A stretch of 40,482 nucleotides of DNA from JANOQP01 sp044227705 (lineage in GTDB: Bacteria; Bacteroidota; Bacteroidia; Chitinophagales; Saprospiraceae): the NCBI GenBank assembly GCA_044227705.1, contig JBGAWE010000010.1, forward strand, positions 1 to 40,482, given 5' to 3'. How positions within the stretch are numbered: position 1 is the first letter of the stretch; each line of letters starts with the position of its first letter. The position numbers and the translations under genes were made by a program. Below, in pieces: positions 1 through 8,221 of the stretch. A model generated the notes under the pieces. The model was given only the letters and a program-made list of their open reading frames with translations. It ran no database searches and was not told the origin of the DNA.

Positions 1-1848
1 GAACCGGCGCGGGTGCGCGACTGGATGTACACCTTCTGGCGGCAGTCGGTGGAGGGCGGCCGCCTGCCCGTCTGGGAGCTGGCGGCCAACGAGACGAACT
101 GCATGATTGGCAACCACTCGATACCGGTCATCGCGGATGCTTATTTGAAGGGGCTGGTGCCGGACTCGCTGGTCGAGCCGCTCTATCAGGCGATGAAAAA
201 GGCGGCGACCGATGGGTCACGCGGCCTCGACCTTTATGAGAAGTACGGCTACATCCCGTCGGACATGGAGCCGGAGTCGGTGTCGAAGACAATTGAGTAC
301 AGCTTTGATGACTATTGTGTTGGGCTGGTTGCGGGCAATCTGAAAAAGCACGAGGACTTCGCTTTCTTTTCAAAAAGAGCCGAGAACTTGGAAAACCTCG
401 AAGACCCGGAAACCGGCTTTTTTCGACCGAAATCCAACGGGGCGTTCATTGAGCCGTTTGACCCAACGGAGGTTAACTTCAACTATACGGAGGGAAATGC
501 TTGGCAATACATCTTCCCACACATGCCCATTTTCTCCAACCCTTTTCAACCGTGGAAGAAGGAACTGCTTGGCGAGTTTTTTACAACGACCAAGCCGCTG
601 ACAGGCCGAGTCCAGGCCGACCTGACTGGGCTAACCGGCCAGTTCGTGATTGGAAATGAACCAGATATGCACACGCCCTTTTTGTTCAACCGAATTGGAA
701 GGCCGGGCAGAACAGACAGTTTGGTGAATGAAATTTTGTCTAAAAATTTCTCCACCCAGCCCGACGGCCTACCGGGCAATGACGACTGCGGACAGATGTC
801 GGCATGGGTCGTCTGGGCAATGATGGGGCTTTACCCGGTTGACCCGGTCGGTGCCGTGGAAGCGTGCGAAACGACCTTCTCAAAACTGACAATTCACTTG
901 CCCAATGGCAAATCTTCGGTTCTGCTAAAAGGAAAGCAACCAAACAACATCAGTTCTGGGGAATCTCTCGGCTATTGTTCGGATTTGATGAAAGGAGGAA
1001 CATTTTACTCCGACGACCGCTTTGGCTCCATTATCCATATCCGGCCAGTTGAAACAGGGACAAGATTGTCTTGGACGGAGGAATCAGAAACCCAATTTTG
1101 GATGCGAACCCGTAATGGAAATCAACTGCCCGTCCCCTATTGGACAGGTGGGCAGATGGTCTTCCATGACCCACAAGAGATTGTGCTTCGGCAGCCTACG
1201 CAATGGGCGAGTATCCGTTACACCATTGACGGCACAGAGCCGACGGAAGAATCACTGCTTTATAGGAGTTCAATCTTAATACAGAAAACCTGCACGCTCA
1301 AAGCCTTCGCCCAATACAAAGGCATAAGGAGCAAGGTGATGGAGGCCCACTTCATCCGCCAGCCCGACCGCAAAAACTGGTCAGTCATCTACGCCGCCCC
1401 GCCCAACACGCAATACCCCGGCCGGGGCGAGCGCGGCCTCATCGACGGGCTGCGCGGCGGGGCCGACTTCCGCAGCGGCGGCTGGCAAGGCTTCGACGGA
1501 AAAGAACTTGAGGCGACCATCGACATGGGCGAGCTGCGCGAGGTCTCCAAAATCACCGCCGGTTTTTTGCAGGACGACAACTCCTGGATTTTCCTGCCGC
1601 AGGCGGTCTCCTTCGAGACCTCCGCCGACGGGAAGGATTGGCAGGCGGCCACCACCGCCCTGGCCCGCGCCAAGCCCAAAGAGGAGCCGGGCGACAGCTT
1701 CTTGGAGGACTTCTCGACCACGCTGCCCTCGAAAAGAAAGGTGCGCTACCTCCGCGTGAAGACGACAAGCCACCTCCAATGCCCGGCTTGGCACAAGGGA
1801 GCGGGGAATGCGGCGTGGCTTTTTGCGGACGAAATCTTGGTGGAGTGA
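1..1848 (+). CDS. GH92 family alpha-mannosidase, C-terminal part (5' end outside window)
   Basis: The reading frame is open from base 1, so the true start lies upstream and about 615 residues are visible. The first ~300 residues match the catalytic region of glycoside hydrolase family 92, calcium-dependent exo-acting alpha-mannosidases: the segments GNEPDMHTPFLFNRIG and NDDCGQMSAWVVWAMMG are family hallmarks, and the acidic pair in NDDCGQ lies in the active-site region. Residues ~390-450 look like a chitobiase/Fn3-associated domain (IRYTIDGTEPTEES). Residues ~460-615 look like an F5/8 type C (discoidin) carbohydrate-binding domain (LIDGLRGG, then SFETSADGKDW). No T9SS sorting domain is seen at the C terminus. 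It probably trims alpha-mannose from glycans in the periplasm or outside the cell. The middle of the gene (about 300-1370) has clearly lower GC and different codon use from both ends. Family call is strong; linkage specificity cannot be read. Confidence 0.9.
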   Translation, partial: EPARVRDWMYTFWRQSVEGGRLPVWELAANETNCMIGNHSIPVIADAYLKGLVPDSLVEPLYQAMKKAATDGSRGLDLYEKYGYIPSDMEPESVSKTIEYSFDDYCVGLVAGNLKKHEDFAFFSKRAENLENLEDPETGFFRPKSNGAFIEPFDPTEVNFNYTEGNAWQYIFPHMPIFSNPFQPWKKELLGEFFTTTKPLTGRVQADLTGLTGQFVIGNEPDMHTPFLFNRIGRPGRTDSLVNEILSKNFSTQPDGLPGNDDCGQMSAWVVWAMMGLYPVDPVGAVEACETTFSKLTIHLPNGKSSVLLKGKQPNNISSGESLGYCSDLMKGGTFYSDDRFGSIIHIRPVETGTRLSWTEESETQFWMRTRNGNQLPVPYWTGGQMVFHDPQEIVLRQPTQWASIRYTIDGTEPTEESLLYRSSILIQKTCTLKAFAQYKGIRSKVMEAHFIRQPDRKNWSVIYAAPPNTQYPGRGERGLIDGLRGGADFRSGGWQGFDGKELEATIDMGELREVSKITAGFLQDDNSWIFLPQAVSFETSADGKDWQAATTALARAKPKEEPGDSFLEDFSTTLPSKRKVRYLRVKTTSHLQCPAWHKGAGNAAWLFADEILVE

Positions 1849-1869
1849 TTTCAACAAAAAGTTTCGAGC

Positions 1870-1877
1870 TACTTTTG
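1870..1877 (+). promoter_or_regulatory. Bacteroidota -7 box (TACTTTTG) upstream of parE
   Basis: TACTTTTG fits the Bacteroidota primary-sigma -7 consensus TAnnTTTG and lies between the GH92 stop and parE. The -33 TTTG box is not clear (TTTC at 1849-1852, spacing 17). It would give a leader of about 100 nt. Confidence 0.5.
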
Positions 1878-1885
1878 TGGCGATT

Positions 1886-1967
1886 GCCACTCGGATGGCA
1901 CGGATTGGGAACAGATTTATACGACCTCCAGTCAAAACCCGTGTCCTGTCTGCGCCATCTGTGCGCC
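1886..1967. repeat. Imperfect inverted repeat in the parE leader
   Basis: The left arm (about 1886-1925, with GGATGGCACGGATT) and right arm (about 1931-1967, with CTGCGCCATCTGTGCGCC) are imperfectly complementary around a centre near 1928. The element sits between the predicted -7 box and the parE start, so it would be in the mRNA leader. It has the look of a degenerate intergenic palindromic repeat; copy number cannot be judged here. Confidence 0.4.
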
Positions 1968-1984
1968 AATAAAACAAAGAGTTT

Positions 1985-3892
1985 ATGACCCAGAACGGAA
2001 ACTACTCCGAAGCCGACATCAAATCCCTTGACTGGCGCGAGCACATCCGGCTGCGGCCGGGCATGTACATCGGCAAGCTCGGCGACGGCTCGACGGCCGA
2101 CGACGGCATCTACGTCCTCATAAAAGAGGTCATCGACAACTGCATCGACGAGTTCACGATGGGCTTCGGCAAGTCGGTCGAAATCACGGTCGCCGACGGG
2201 GCTGTGACGGTGCGCGACTACGGGCGCGGCATCCCGCTGGGGAAGGTGGTCGACGTCGTCTCGAAAATCAACACGGGTGCGAAGTATGATTCGCAGGCCT
2301 TCAAAAAGTCGGTCGGTCTGAACGGCGTCGGGACGAAGGCGGTCAACGCGCTGTCCACCTATTTCAAGGTTTCCGCTTTTCGGGAGGGGGAGGTGAAGTC
2401 GGCCGAGTTCGTCGAGGGGCGGCTCGTGAAGGAGCACAAAATCGCGGCGACGAAAGAGGCGAACGGGACGCTCGTCAGCTTCAAGCCGGACGAGGGGCTG
2501 TTCAAAAACTACCGCTTCCAGCACGAGTACATCGAGGCGCAGCTTTGGAACTACGCCTATCTGAACGCGGGTTTGAAGCTCAATTTCAACGGGAAAACCC
2601 TCGTCTCGAAAAACGGGCTGCTCGATTTGCTCGAAAAAAAGACGGCCGCCGAGACCGTCCGCTACCCAATCATCCACCTGAAAAGCACCGACATCGAAAT
2701 CGCGCTGACGCACGGCGAGCATTACGGAGAACAATACCACTCGTTTGTCAACGGGCAGAACACGACGCAGGGCGGGACGCACCTCGCCGCCTTCCGAGAG
2801 GCCATCGTGAAGGTGGTGCGCGACTTTTACAAGAAGCAGTTCGACGCAAAGGACATCCGCGAGAGCATCATCGCGGCCGTCTCGGTTCGGATTGAGGAAC
2901 CCGTTTTTGAGTCGCAGACAAAGACGAAGCTCGGCTCGCTCACCGCCTCGCCCGGCGGACAGAACATCCGAAGCTGGCTCGGCGACTTCATCGACAAGGC
3001 GCTCGACGACTACCTCCACAAGAACCCCGAGACGGCAAAGGCCCTCCTCGCCCGCATCCAACAGAGCGAGCGAGAGCGCAAGGACATGGCCGACATCAAG
3101 AAGACGGCCAACGCGCGGGCGAAGGCCGCCGCCGTCCACAACAAGAAGCTGCGCGACTGCAAGTACCACCTCAACGAGAAAGGGCCGGAAGAGAAACTGC
3201 TGATGACGACCGTCTTCATCACCGAGGGCGACTCGGCCAGCGGCTCCATCACGAAGGCGCGCGACACGGACACGCAGGCCGTCTTCTCGCTGCGCGGAAA
3301 GCCGCTGAACTGCTTCGGAATGAGCAAAAAAATCGTCTACCAAAACGAGGAGCTGAACCTCCTCCAGCACGCGCTCAACATCGAGGACGGGCTGGACGAG
3401 CTGCGCTTCAACCGCGTCGTCATCGCCACCGACGCGGACGTGGACGGGATGCACATCCGGCTGCTGCTGCTCACGTTCTTCCTCCAATTCTACCCCGATT
3501 TGGTGCGCAACGGCCACCTTTTCATCCTCCAAACGCCGCTATTCCGGGTGCGCGACAAGCAGCAGACCTTCTATTGCTACTCGGAAACGGAAAAGCAGAA
3601 GGCCATCAAAAAGCTGCGCGGCAAACCGGAAATCACCCGCTTCAAAGGGCTGGGGGAAATCTCGCCGGGCGAGTTCGCGGGCTTCATCGACGAGAACATC
3701 CGCCTCGAACCGGTGGTGATGGACGAGGACGTGTCGCTCGACAACCTGCTCGACTACTACATGGGCAAGAACACGCCCGACCGGCAGGAATTCATCATCA
3801 GAAACCTCAAGGTGGAGGTCGATGTGATTGACACGCCGGAGGAGGAAGCGGCCGTTGCGCCGATTACGGAGGAGGAAATGGAGATGGCGTGA
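1985..3892 (+). CDS. parE: DNA topoisomerase IV subunit B
   Basis: This is the ATPase/TOPRIM subunit of topoisomerase IV, which decatenates daughter chromosomes with ParC. The 635-residue length and the opening SLDWREHIRLRPGMYIGKLG match the Bacteroidota ParE type rather than GyrB. The GHKL ATPase comes first: EVIDNCIDEF (E48, N52), GRGIP and GLNGVGTKAVNALS. The transducer domain follows, with QTKTKLGS. The TOPRIM metal site is present: EGDSASGS near residue 414 and TDADVDGMH near 483. RFKGLGEI and the C-terminal YYMGKNTPDRQEFI are also typical. The ATG at 1985 gives the expected N terminus. parC is not next to it, since a metal-uptake pair follows. The only nearby -7 box is at 1870, so it is probably transcribed on its own. 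Confidence 0.95.
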   Translation: MTQNGNYSEADIKSLDWREHIRLRPGMYIGKLGDGSTADDGIYVLIKEVIDNCIDEFTMGFGKSVEITVADGAVTVRDYGRGIPLGKVVDVVSKINTGAKYDSQAFKKSVGLNGVGTKAVNALSTYFKVSAFREGEVKSAEFVEGRLVKEHKIAATKEANGTLVSFKPDEGLFKNYRFQHEYIEAQLWNYAYLNAGLKLNFNGKTLVSKNGLLDLLEKKTAAETVRYPIIHLKSTDIEIALTHGEHYGEQYHSFVNGQNTTQGGTHLAAFREAIVKVVRDFYKKQFDAKDIRESIIAAVSVRIEEPVFESQTKTKLGSLTASPGGQNIRSWLGDFIDKALDDYLHKNPETAKALLARIQQSERERKDMADIKKTANARAKAAAVHNKKLRDCKYHLNEKGPEEKLLMTTVFITEGDSASGSITKARDTDTQAVFSLRGKPLNCFGMSKKIVYQNEELNLLQHALNIEDGLDELRFNRVVIATDADVDGMHIRLLLLTFFLQFYPDLVRNGHLFILQTPLFRVRDKQQTFYCYSETEKQKAIKKLRGKPEITRFKGLGEISPGEFAGFIDENIRLEPVVMDEDVSLDNLLDYYMGKNTPDRQEFIIRNLKVEVDVIDTPEEEAAVAPITEEEMEMA

Positions 3893-3905
3893 AGGCAATC
3901 GATTT

Positions 3906-3938
3906 TTTGGCTGCCGGTGAACAACCCGGCTAAATTTG
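3906..3938 (+). promoter_or_regulatory. Promoter for the HYC_CC_PP/TonB receptor pair
   Basis: TTTG (3906-3909), 21-nt spacer and TAAATTTG (3931-3938) fit the Bacteroidota TTTG-N19-TAnnTTTG promoter well. The predicted start lies about 25 nt before the ATG at 3969. Confidence 0.55.
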
Positions 3939-3968
3939 CCTTAGGAAATCGGCCCAGCCCACCGCACC

Positions 3969-4394
3969 ATGCTTTTCAAAAAAACAATAGCCGCTCTTTG
4001 GATGGCCTCGCTCCTCGTCTCGACGGCGGGCGTGAGCATCCACCGTGTCTATTGCTATTGCATGAAGCAGGAGTCCGTTTCGCTCCTCTTTTCAAAAGAC
4101 GGCTGCTGCGAAAAGCTTTCTTCCAAAAATTCCTGCTGCGAAAAGAGCACGGACAAAAAGCACCGCTGCACCGACCGCTCGACGACTATCGCCAAGCTCG
4201 ACGCGAAGTTCCTGCCGACCAGTTTTTCGACTGAACTGCCTGATTTTCAATGGGTTTCGGCCTCGCCCGCTCCCGTCTTTTTTGAAAACCCGTTCTCTTG
4301 CCCGCCGCAAAAACTCCTTCCCGACAACCGGCCGCCGCCCCCCTTTGAGAGCGGGCGCGAGTTGCGGGTGCGGCTCTGCTCCCATCGCTGTTAG
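3969..4394 (+). CDS. HYC_CC_PP-type small Cys-rich exported protein
   Basis: A 141-residue protein with an N-terminal signal peptide (MLFKKTIAALWMASLLVSTAG). It then follows the layout of the Bacteroidota HYC_CC_PP family: an early aromatic/Cys motif (HRVYCYC), two Cys pairs (CCEK at two places, about residues 41-60), and a late run of prolines (NRPPPPFESG) before a Cys-containing C terminus (LCSHRC). Family members usually sit directly upstream of TonB-dependent receptors, and here the receptor starts 80 nt downstream on the same strand. The cysteines suggest periplasmic metal handling (copper or another soft metal), but that is inference and the biochemical role of the family is not established. 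The usual HYC triplet is replaced by YCYC, so this is a divergent member. Confidence 0.7.
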   Translation: MLFKKTIAALWMASLLVSTAGVSIHRVYCYCMKQESVSLLFSKDGCCEKLSSKNSCCEKSTDKKHRCTDRSTTIAKLDAKFLPTSFSTELPDFQWVSASPAPVFFENPFSCPPQKLLPDNRPPPPFESGRELRVRLCSHRC

Positions 4395-4474
4395 TGGTTG
4401 CGCTTTTTGCTTCGCTCGTTTCGGTCAAAGGCCTTCACGGGCGAGCGTTTTTTTTACAGCGCAAACCTCTGACA

Positions 4475-6712
4475 ATGAAAAAGTTATCGCGGCAACTGGC
4501 CGCTCTTTCGCTTTTCGCGCTCATTTTTTCGAGCCGTGTTTTTGCCCAAAAAAACCTCTTCGGCCTCGTCACCAACGACCGCAACGAAATCATTCCCGGC
4601 GCACAGGTCTTCTGGAAATCCATGCCATCTCACGGCACCGTGACGGATTCGACCGGCCATTTCAACCTCTCCAAAATGGGCGACGACAAGCAGGCGCTGA
4701 CCGTCCATTTCGTCGGCTACTCGGCCACTGACGTGGACATTTTGCCCGGCGAGGACAGCGTCTGGATTGAGATAAAGGGCATCGCCGACATCCGCGAGGT
4801 CGTCGTAAGCGGTTCAAAATCAAATGCTTACGTCTCCACCATCGACACCCGCAGCGTCGAGCACATCGGCAGCCGCGAGTTGAAAAAGGCCCCGTGCTGC
4901 AACCTCTCCGAGAGCTTCGAGACGACGGGCCCGGTTGACGTGGCCTACTCGAACACCGTGACCGGGGCGAAGGAAATCCAGATGCTTGGCCTGCGCGGCG
5001 TCTACACGAACCTCCTCGTCGAGAGCCGCCCTGCGTTTGGCGGCTTGGCCCAGCCGCTGGCGATGGAACTCGTCCCCGGCACTTGGCTCTCGGGCATCGC
5101 CATCTCGAAGGGGGCGAGCACCGTGATGAACGGCTTTGGCGGCGTTGCTGGCAGCATCAACGTCGAACTGGAGAAACCGCAGGCCGGGCCGCGCTTCTTC
5201 GCCAATGCCTTTGGTTCGCAGGAGGGGCGCGGCGAGCTGAACCTCCACGCCAACAAAAACCTGAAAAAAGGCTGGGCGGCAGGCCTCCTCACACACGCCG
5301 ACCTGACCGAGAGCCGCTGGGACCACAACCACGACAAGTTTCGCGATGGGCCGAACAAAAAGCAAATCAATGCGCTCGGTCGCCTTTTTTATGAAAGCGA
5401 ACCGGTCTGTTTTCAGTTGAATCTGCAAGCCTTAACCGATTTGCGCGACGGTGGCCAAATCGCGTCGAAGCTCCCCGCCGGGAAAAAGGCATGGCTTTTC
5501 GACCAAAAGACCGACCGGGTGGAGGCTTGGGGGAAGCTCGGTTTCAAAAAATTCAGGAAGCCGTACAACTCGATGGGCAACATGGCCAGTGCCTCGTGGC
5601 ACCGCATCGCGGGCAACTACGGCGACCGCATTTATGTGGCCGAGCAGCGCAACTTTTACGCGCAGTCCATCTACTCGACGATTTTGGGGGACACCGACCA
5701 CAAGCTCAACCTCGCCGCCAACTTTCAGGCGGACGAGTTCCGCGAGCGGCTAAAAGAATCACCTGCCGACCGGACGGAACTGGTGCCGGGCGCGGAGGCC
5801 GAGTACACGTTTGAAAACCCGAATTTGAAACTGGGCATCGCCGACCTGACCGTCGTCGCAGGGATGCGCGTCGACCACCACAACCGCTTCGGCTGGCTGG
5901 CCACGCCGAGGCTCAACGTCAAGTACAACTTCTCGCAAAACTCCGTCGTGCGGGCCTCGGTCGGGCGCGGCTTCCGCTCGCCAAACGCCGTTGTGGAGAA
6001 CATCGCGTGGCTCGCCTCGAACCGCGAGTTCGAGGGCTACGAGGGCCTGAAACTGGAAAAAGCATGGAATTTCGGACTGAATTTCACCCAAAACCTGCGC
6101 ATCGGCGGACGCGACGGGTCAATCAGCATCGATGCCTTCCGAACGGTTTTCCAAAACCAAGCGGTCATGGACGTGGAGGCGGACTTCCGAAAAGTCATTT
6201 TTTACAACCTCGATGGGCAGAGCTTTTCGAACAGCCTGCTGGCCACCTTTTCGCAAAAACTGCCCGCCGGGTTCGAGTTCAAACTGATTGGGAAGATGAA
6301 CGACGTGCGCACCACCTATCAAGACCGGGGCCTCGAACGGGCGACGCTTGTGGCACGTTGGCGCGGGCTGGCGACGGCCGAGTGGAACTCGCCCTCGAAG
6401 AAATGGATGGTCAACGTGCGCACCGTAGTTGTCGGCCCGCAGAGGATACCGTCGAACGACGGGGTGCCGCACGAGCTTTTGCACGGGTTCGGGGAAAAGT
6501 CGCCGGTCTACGCCCTCGCGGCCGCGCAGGTGACACGGATTTTTGGAAACGTGGAAGTCTATGTCGGCGGTGAGAATCTCGGCGATTTCACCCAGCACGC
6601 GGCCATCATCTCGGCGGGCGACCCGTTCTCGCCCTATTTCAACGCCTCGGAGCTTTGGGCACCGACGATGGGGCGGACGATTTATGCGGGCGTTCGATGG
6701 GCATTGAAGTGA
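4475..6712 (+). CDS. TonB-dependent outer-membrane receptor, probably for metal uptake
   Basis: 745 residues. The ATG at 4475 is preferred over in-frame codons from 4394 because it starts directly at a signal peptide (MKKLSRQLAALSLFALI ... VFAQ). Residues ~25-110 form a carboxypeptidase-regulatory-like domain (GLVTNDRNEIIPGAQVFW, FVGYSATDV). The plug domain follows, with APCCNLSESFET, GAKEIQMLGLRGVYTN and GASTVMNGFGGVAGSINVE. The rest is a beta-barrel with alternating amphipathic strands, ending YAGVRWALK. The receptor takes a ligand across the outer membrane using TonB/ExbBD energy. The CC-containing plug and the Cys-rich upstream neighbour match a receptor group usually linked to copper or other metals rather than SusC-type glycan receptors; no SusD partner is present. 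The ligand is inferred. A perfect hairpin follows the stop codon. Confidence 0.88.
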   Translation: MKKLSRQLAALSLFALIFSSRVFAQKNLFGLVTNDRNEIIPGAQVFWKSMPSHGTVTDSTGHFNLSKMGDDKQALTVHFVGYSATDVDILPGEDSVWIEIKGIADIREVVVSGSKSNAYVSTIDTRSVEHIGSRELKKAPCCNLSESFETTGPVDVAYSNTVTGAKEIQMLGLRGVYTNLLVESRPAFGGLAQPLAMELVPGTWLSGIAISKGASTVMNGFGGVAGSINVELEKPQAGPRFFANAFGSQEGRGELNLHANKNLKKGWAAGLLTHADLTESRWDHNHDKFRDGPNKKQINALGRLFYESEPVCFQLNLQALTDLRDGGQIASKLPAGKKAWLFDQKTDRVEAWGKLGFKKFRKPYNSMGNMASASWHRIAGNYGDRIYVAEQRNFYAQSIYSTILGDTDHKLNLAANFQADEFRERLKESPADRTELVPGAEAEYTFENPNLKLGIADLTVVAGMRVDHHNRFGWLATPRLNVKYNFSQNSVVRASVGRGFRSPNAVVENIAWLASNREFEGYEGLKLEKAWNFGLNFTQNLRIGGRDGSISIDAFRTVFQNQAVMDVEADFRKVIFYNLDGQSFSNSLLATFSQKLPAGFEFKLIGKMNDVRTTYQDRGLERATLVARWRGLATAEWNSPSKKWMVNVRTVVVGPQRIPSNDGVPHELLHGFGEKSPVYALAAAQVTRIFGNVEVYVGGENLGDFTQHAAIISAGDPFSPYFNASELWAPTMGRTIYAGVRWALK

Positions 6713-6723
6713 CGAAATTGGAA

Positions 6724-6758
6724 GATTCGGGATTGGGCCGTGCACCCAATCCCGAATC
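6724..6758. terminator. Bidirectional hairpin between the TonB receptor and pth
   Basis: A perfect 14-bp stem (GATTCGGGATTGGG, 6724-6737, with its complement at 6745-6758) and a 7-nt loop. It sits between two convergent genes, 12 nt after one stop and 6 nt from the other. There is no long T run. Confidence 0.7.
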
Positions 6759-6763
6759 CTTAG

Positions 6764-7327
6764 TCACTTGACGTTGAACTGGTTCATCGCCCTGTCCAGC
6801 CCGATGGTGGCGAAGGTCTGGATGGCGCCCGCGCAGTCTTTGAGCCGGTTGGGCAGCTCGGCGGCCTCGTCGGCCGACCATTTACCGAGGACATAGTTGA
6901 CCTGCTTGCCGCGCCCGAACTCGGCTCCGATGCCGAAGCGGAGGCGCGGGTAGTTGGGCGTGGCGAGGAGTTCCTGGACGCTTTTCAGCCCGTTGTGGCC
7001 GCCGTCGGAGCCGTTGGGGCGAATACGGATCTTGCCGAACGGCAGGTTGAGGTCGTCGACGACGACCATCAGGTTCTCGGTCGGTATCTTCTCTTTTTGG
7101 AGCCAATAACGGACGGCCTTTCCGCTCAAGTTCATCCACGTCGAGGGCTTGAGGAGGATGAGCGTCCGCCCTTTCACCTTGATTTCGCATAGGTCGCCGT
7201 GGTGGTCGCCGCGCCATTTCACGCCCGCCTCGCGGGCGAGGAAGTCGACGACCTCGAAGCCGATGTTGTGCCGCGTCCCGTCGTATTCGGCGGCCATGTT
7301 GCCGAGACCGGCGATGAGGTATTTCAT
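6764..7327 (-). CDS. pth: Peptidyl-tRNA hydrolase
   Basis: 187 residues. It releases tRNA from prematurely dropped peptidyl-tRNA in the cytoplasm. The start at 7327 gives the canonical MKYLIAGLGN; the longer upstream reading frame has no family similarity and runs through a terminator hairpin. Family motifs are all present: GLGN with the first conserved Asn, the catalytic His in TRHNIGF, Asn in TWMNLSG, Asp in DDLNLPFG, and GGHNGLKS. The C-terminal segment GRGKQVNYVLGKW is also typical. It lies downstream of rpmA but is separated from it by a strong terminator, so it may be transcribed partly by read-through or from a promoter not recognised here. Confidence 0.95.
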   Translation of the reverse strand: MKYLIAGLGNMAAEYDGTRHNIGFEVVDFLAREAGVKWRGDHHGDLCEIKVKGRTLILLKPSTWMNLSGKAVRYWLQKEKIPTENLMVVVDDLNLPFGKIRIRPNGSDGGHNGLKSVQELLATPNYPRLRFGIGAEFGRGKQVNYVLGKWSADEAAELPNRLKDCAGAIQTFATIGLDRAMNQFNVK

Positions 7328-7336
7328 TGTTTTCCT

Positions 7337-7375
7337 AAAAAAACAGGCCCGACCGGCGATAAAACCAATCGGGCC
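7337..7375 (-). terminator. Rho-independent terminator after rpmA
   Basis: Read on the minus strand, GGCCCGATTGG pairs with CCGGTCGGGCC (11 bp including two wobbles, 7346-7375) and is followed by a run of seven T (7337-7343). It ends the rplU-rpmA unit. Confidence 0.8.
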
Positions 7376-7407
7376 CCCCAAATTTTTCTCACTTAATAAA
7401 CCATGGC

Positions 7408-8151
7408 TCAATCGGCGCTCTTGCCACCGTCGAGCATCTCCTGCCACTCTTTGAGTTCTTCGAACTTGCCCTCGTGCGCGAACTGGGCCTGCTTCGGCCA
7501 GGTGCTCGGGTCGTGCATCTGGTAGCGCGGCCCGGCGGCGTCGAGGATTTCCTTGATGCGCTCGGGCGCGGTCTGCGAGAGTTCGAGCCAAGTCGTGATG
7601 CCAGCCTCGTGCAGCAAGCCCTCGATTTTCGGGCCGATGCCCTCGACGATTTTGAGGTCGTCCTGCTTCGGGCCTTTGGCCGATTTCGGCTTCGGCTCGG
7701 CGGCGACAGTTTCAACAACCGTCTCGACCGTCGGCGCGGCGATGGTCTCGACCACCACATCGACGACCGGCTCCGGCGCCTTTTCAACCACCGGTGCAGC
7801 AACGGCAACCGGCTCGGCCTTCTTCGCAACGGGCTTGGCGACCGGCGCGGCGGCGGCCTTCTTCGGCGCGTCGACGACCTCGCGGACCTCCTGGTAGCCA
7901 AACGGCATGACACTCACCGTGGACTTGCCGCCCCTGCCCTTCTTAAAGGTGACCACCCCGTCGATCTTCGCGTGGACCGTGAAATCCTTGCCGAGGTAGG
8001 TGTTATCGCCCGGGTGGAAACGGGTGCCGCGCTGCCGGATGATGACGTTGCCGGCGCGGGCGGACTGGCCGCCGAAGAGCTTCACGCCGAGGTATTTGGG
8101 ATTGCTGTCCCGACCGTTGTCGGATGAGCCAGCACCTTTCTTGTGTGCCAT
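7408..8151 (-). CDS. rpmA: Ribosomal protein bL27 with a C-terminal helix-hairpin-helix extension
   Basis: 247 residues against the usual ~85-90. Residues 1-~88 are a complete bL27 (MAHKKGAGSSDNGRDS, GGQSARAGNVIIRQRGT, HPGDNTYLGKD), a protein near the peptidyl-transferase centre of the large subunit. Residues ~92-163 form a low-complexity linker rich in Ala, Val, Pro, Lys and Glu. Residues ~165-247 form a helix-hairpin-helix-type module (LKIVEGIGPKIEGLL) ending in DPSTWPKQAQFAHEGKF. In many Bacteroidota a similar module is carried on the C terminus of L21; here L21 is of normal length and L27 carries it. The role of the module is unknown, though nucleic-acid contact is plausible from the HhH fold. 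It is 70 nt downstream of rplU in the same operon. Confidence 0.93.
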   Translation of the reverse strand: MAHKKGAGSSDNGRDSNPKYLGVKLFGGQSARAGNVIIRQRGTRFHPGDNTYLGKDFTVHAKIDGVVTFKKGRGGKSTVSVMPFGYQEVREVVDAPKKAAAAPVAKPVAKKAEPVAVAAPVVEKAPEPVVDVVVETIAAPTVETVVETVAAEPKPKSAKGPKQDDLKIVEGIGPKIEGLLHEAGITTWLELSQTAPERIKEILDAAGPRYQMHDPSTWPKQAQFAHEGKFEELKEWQEMLDGGKSAD

Positions 8152-8221
8152 GACTTTTGATCAAATTTTGATGTTCAGAAAAATGGGAACGAGCTGGGTT
8201 TCGGGGATTTAAGATTGAAAA

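Noticed and set aside
1553..3532. 659-residue open frame on the minus strand opposite parE
   Set aside because: It mirrors the codons of a clear parE gene, has low-complexity Val/Asp/Arg/Leu composition and no recognisable domain; long antisense frames are expected at this GC content.
7328..7591. N-terminal extension of pth to 7591
   Set aside because: It would pass through the rpmA terminator and overlap rpmA in another frame; the family N terminus begins at 7327.
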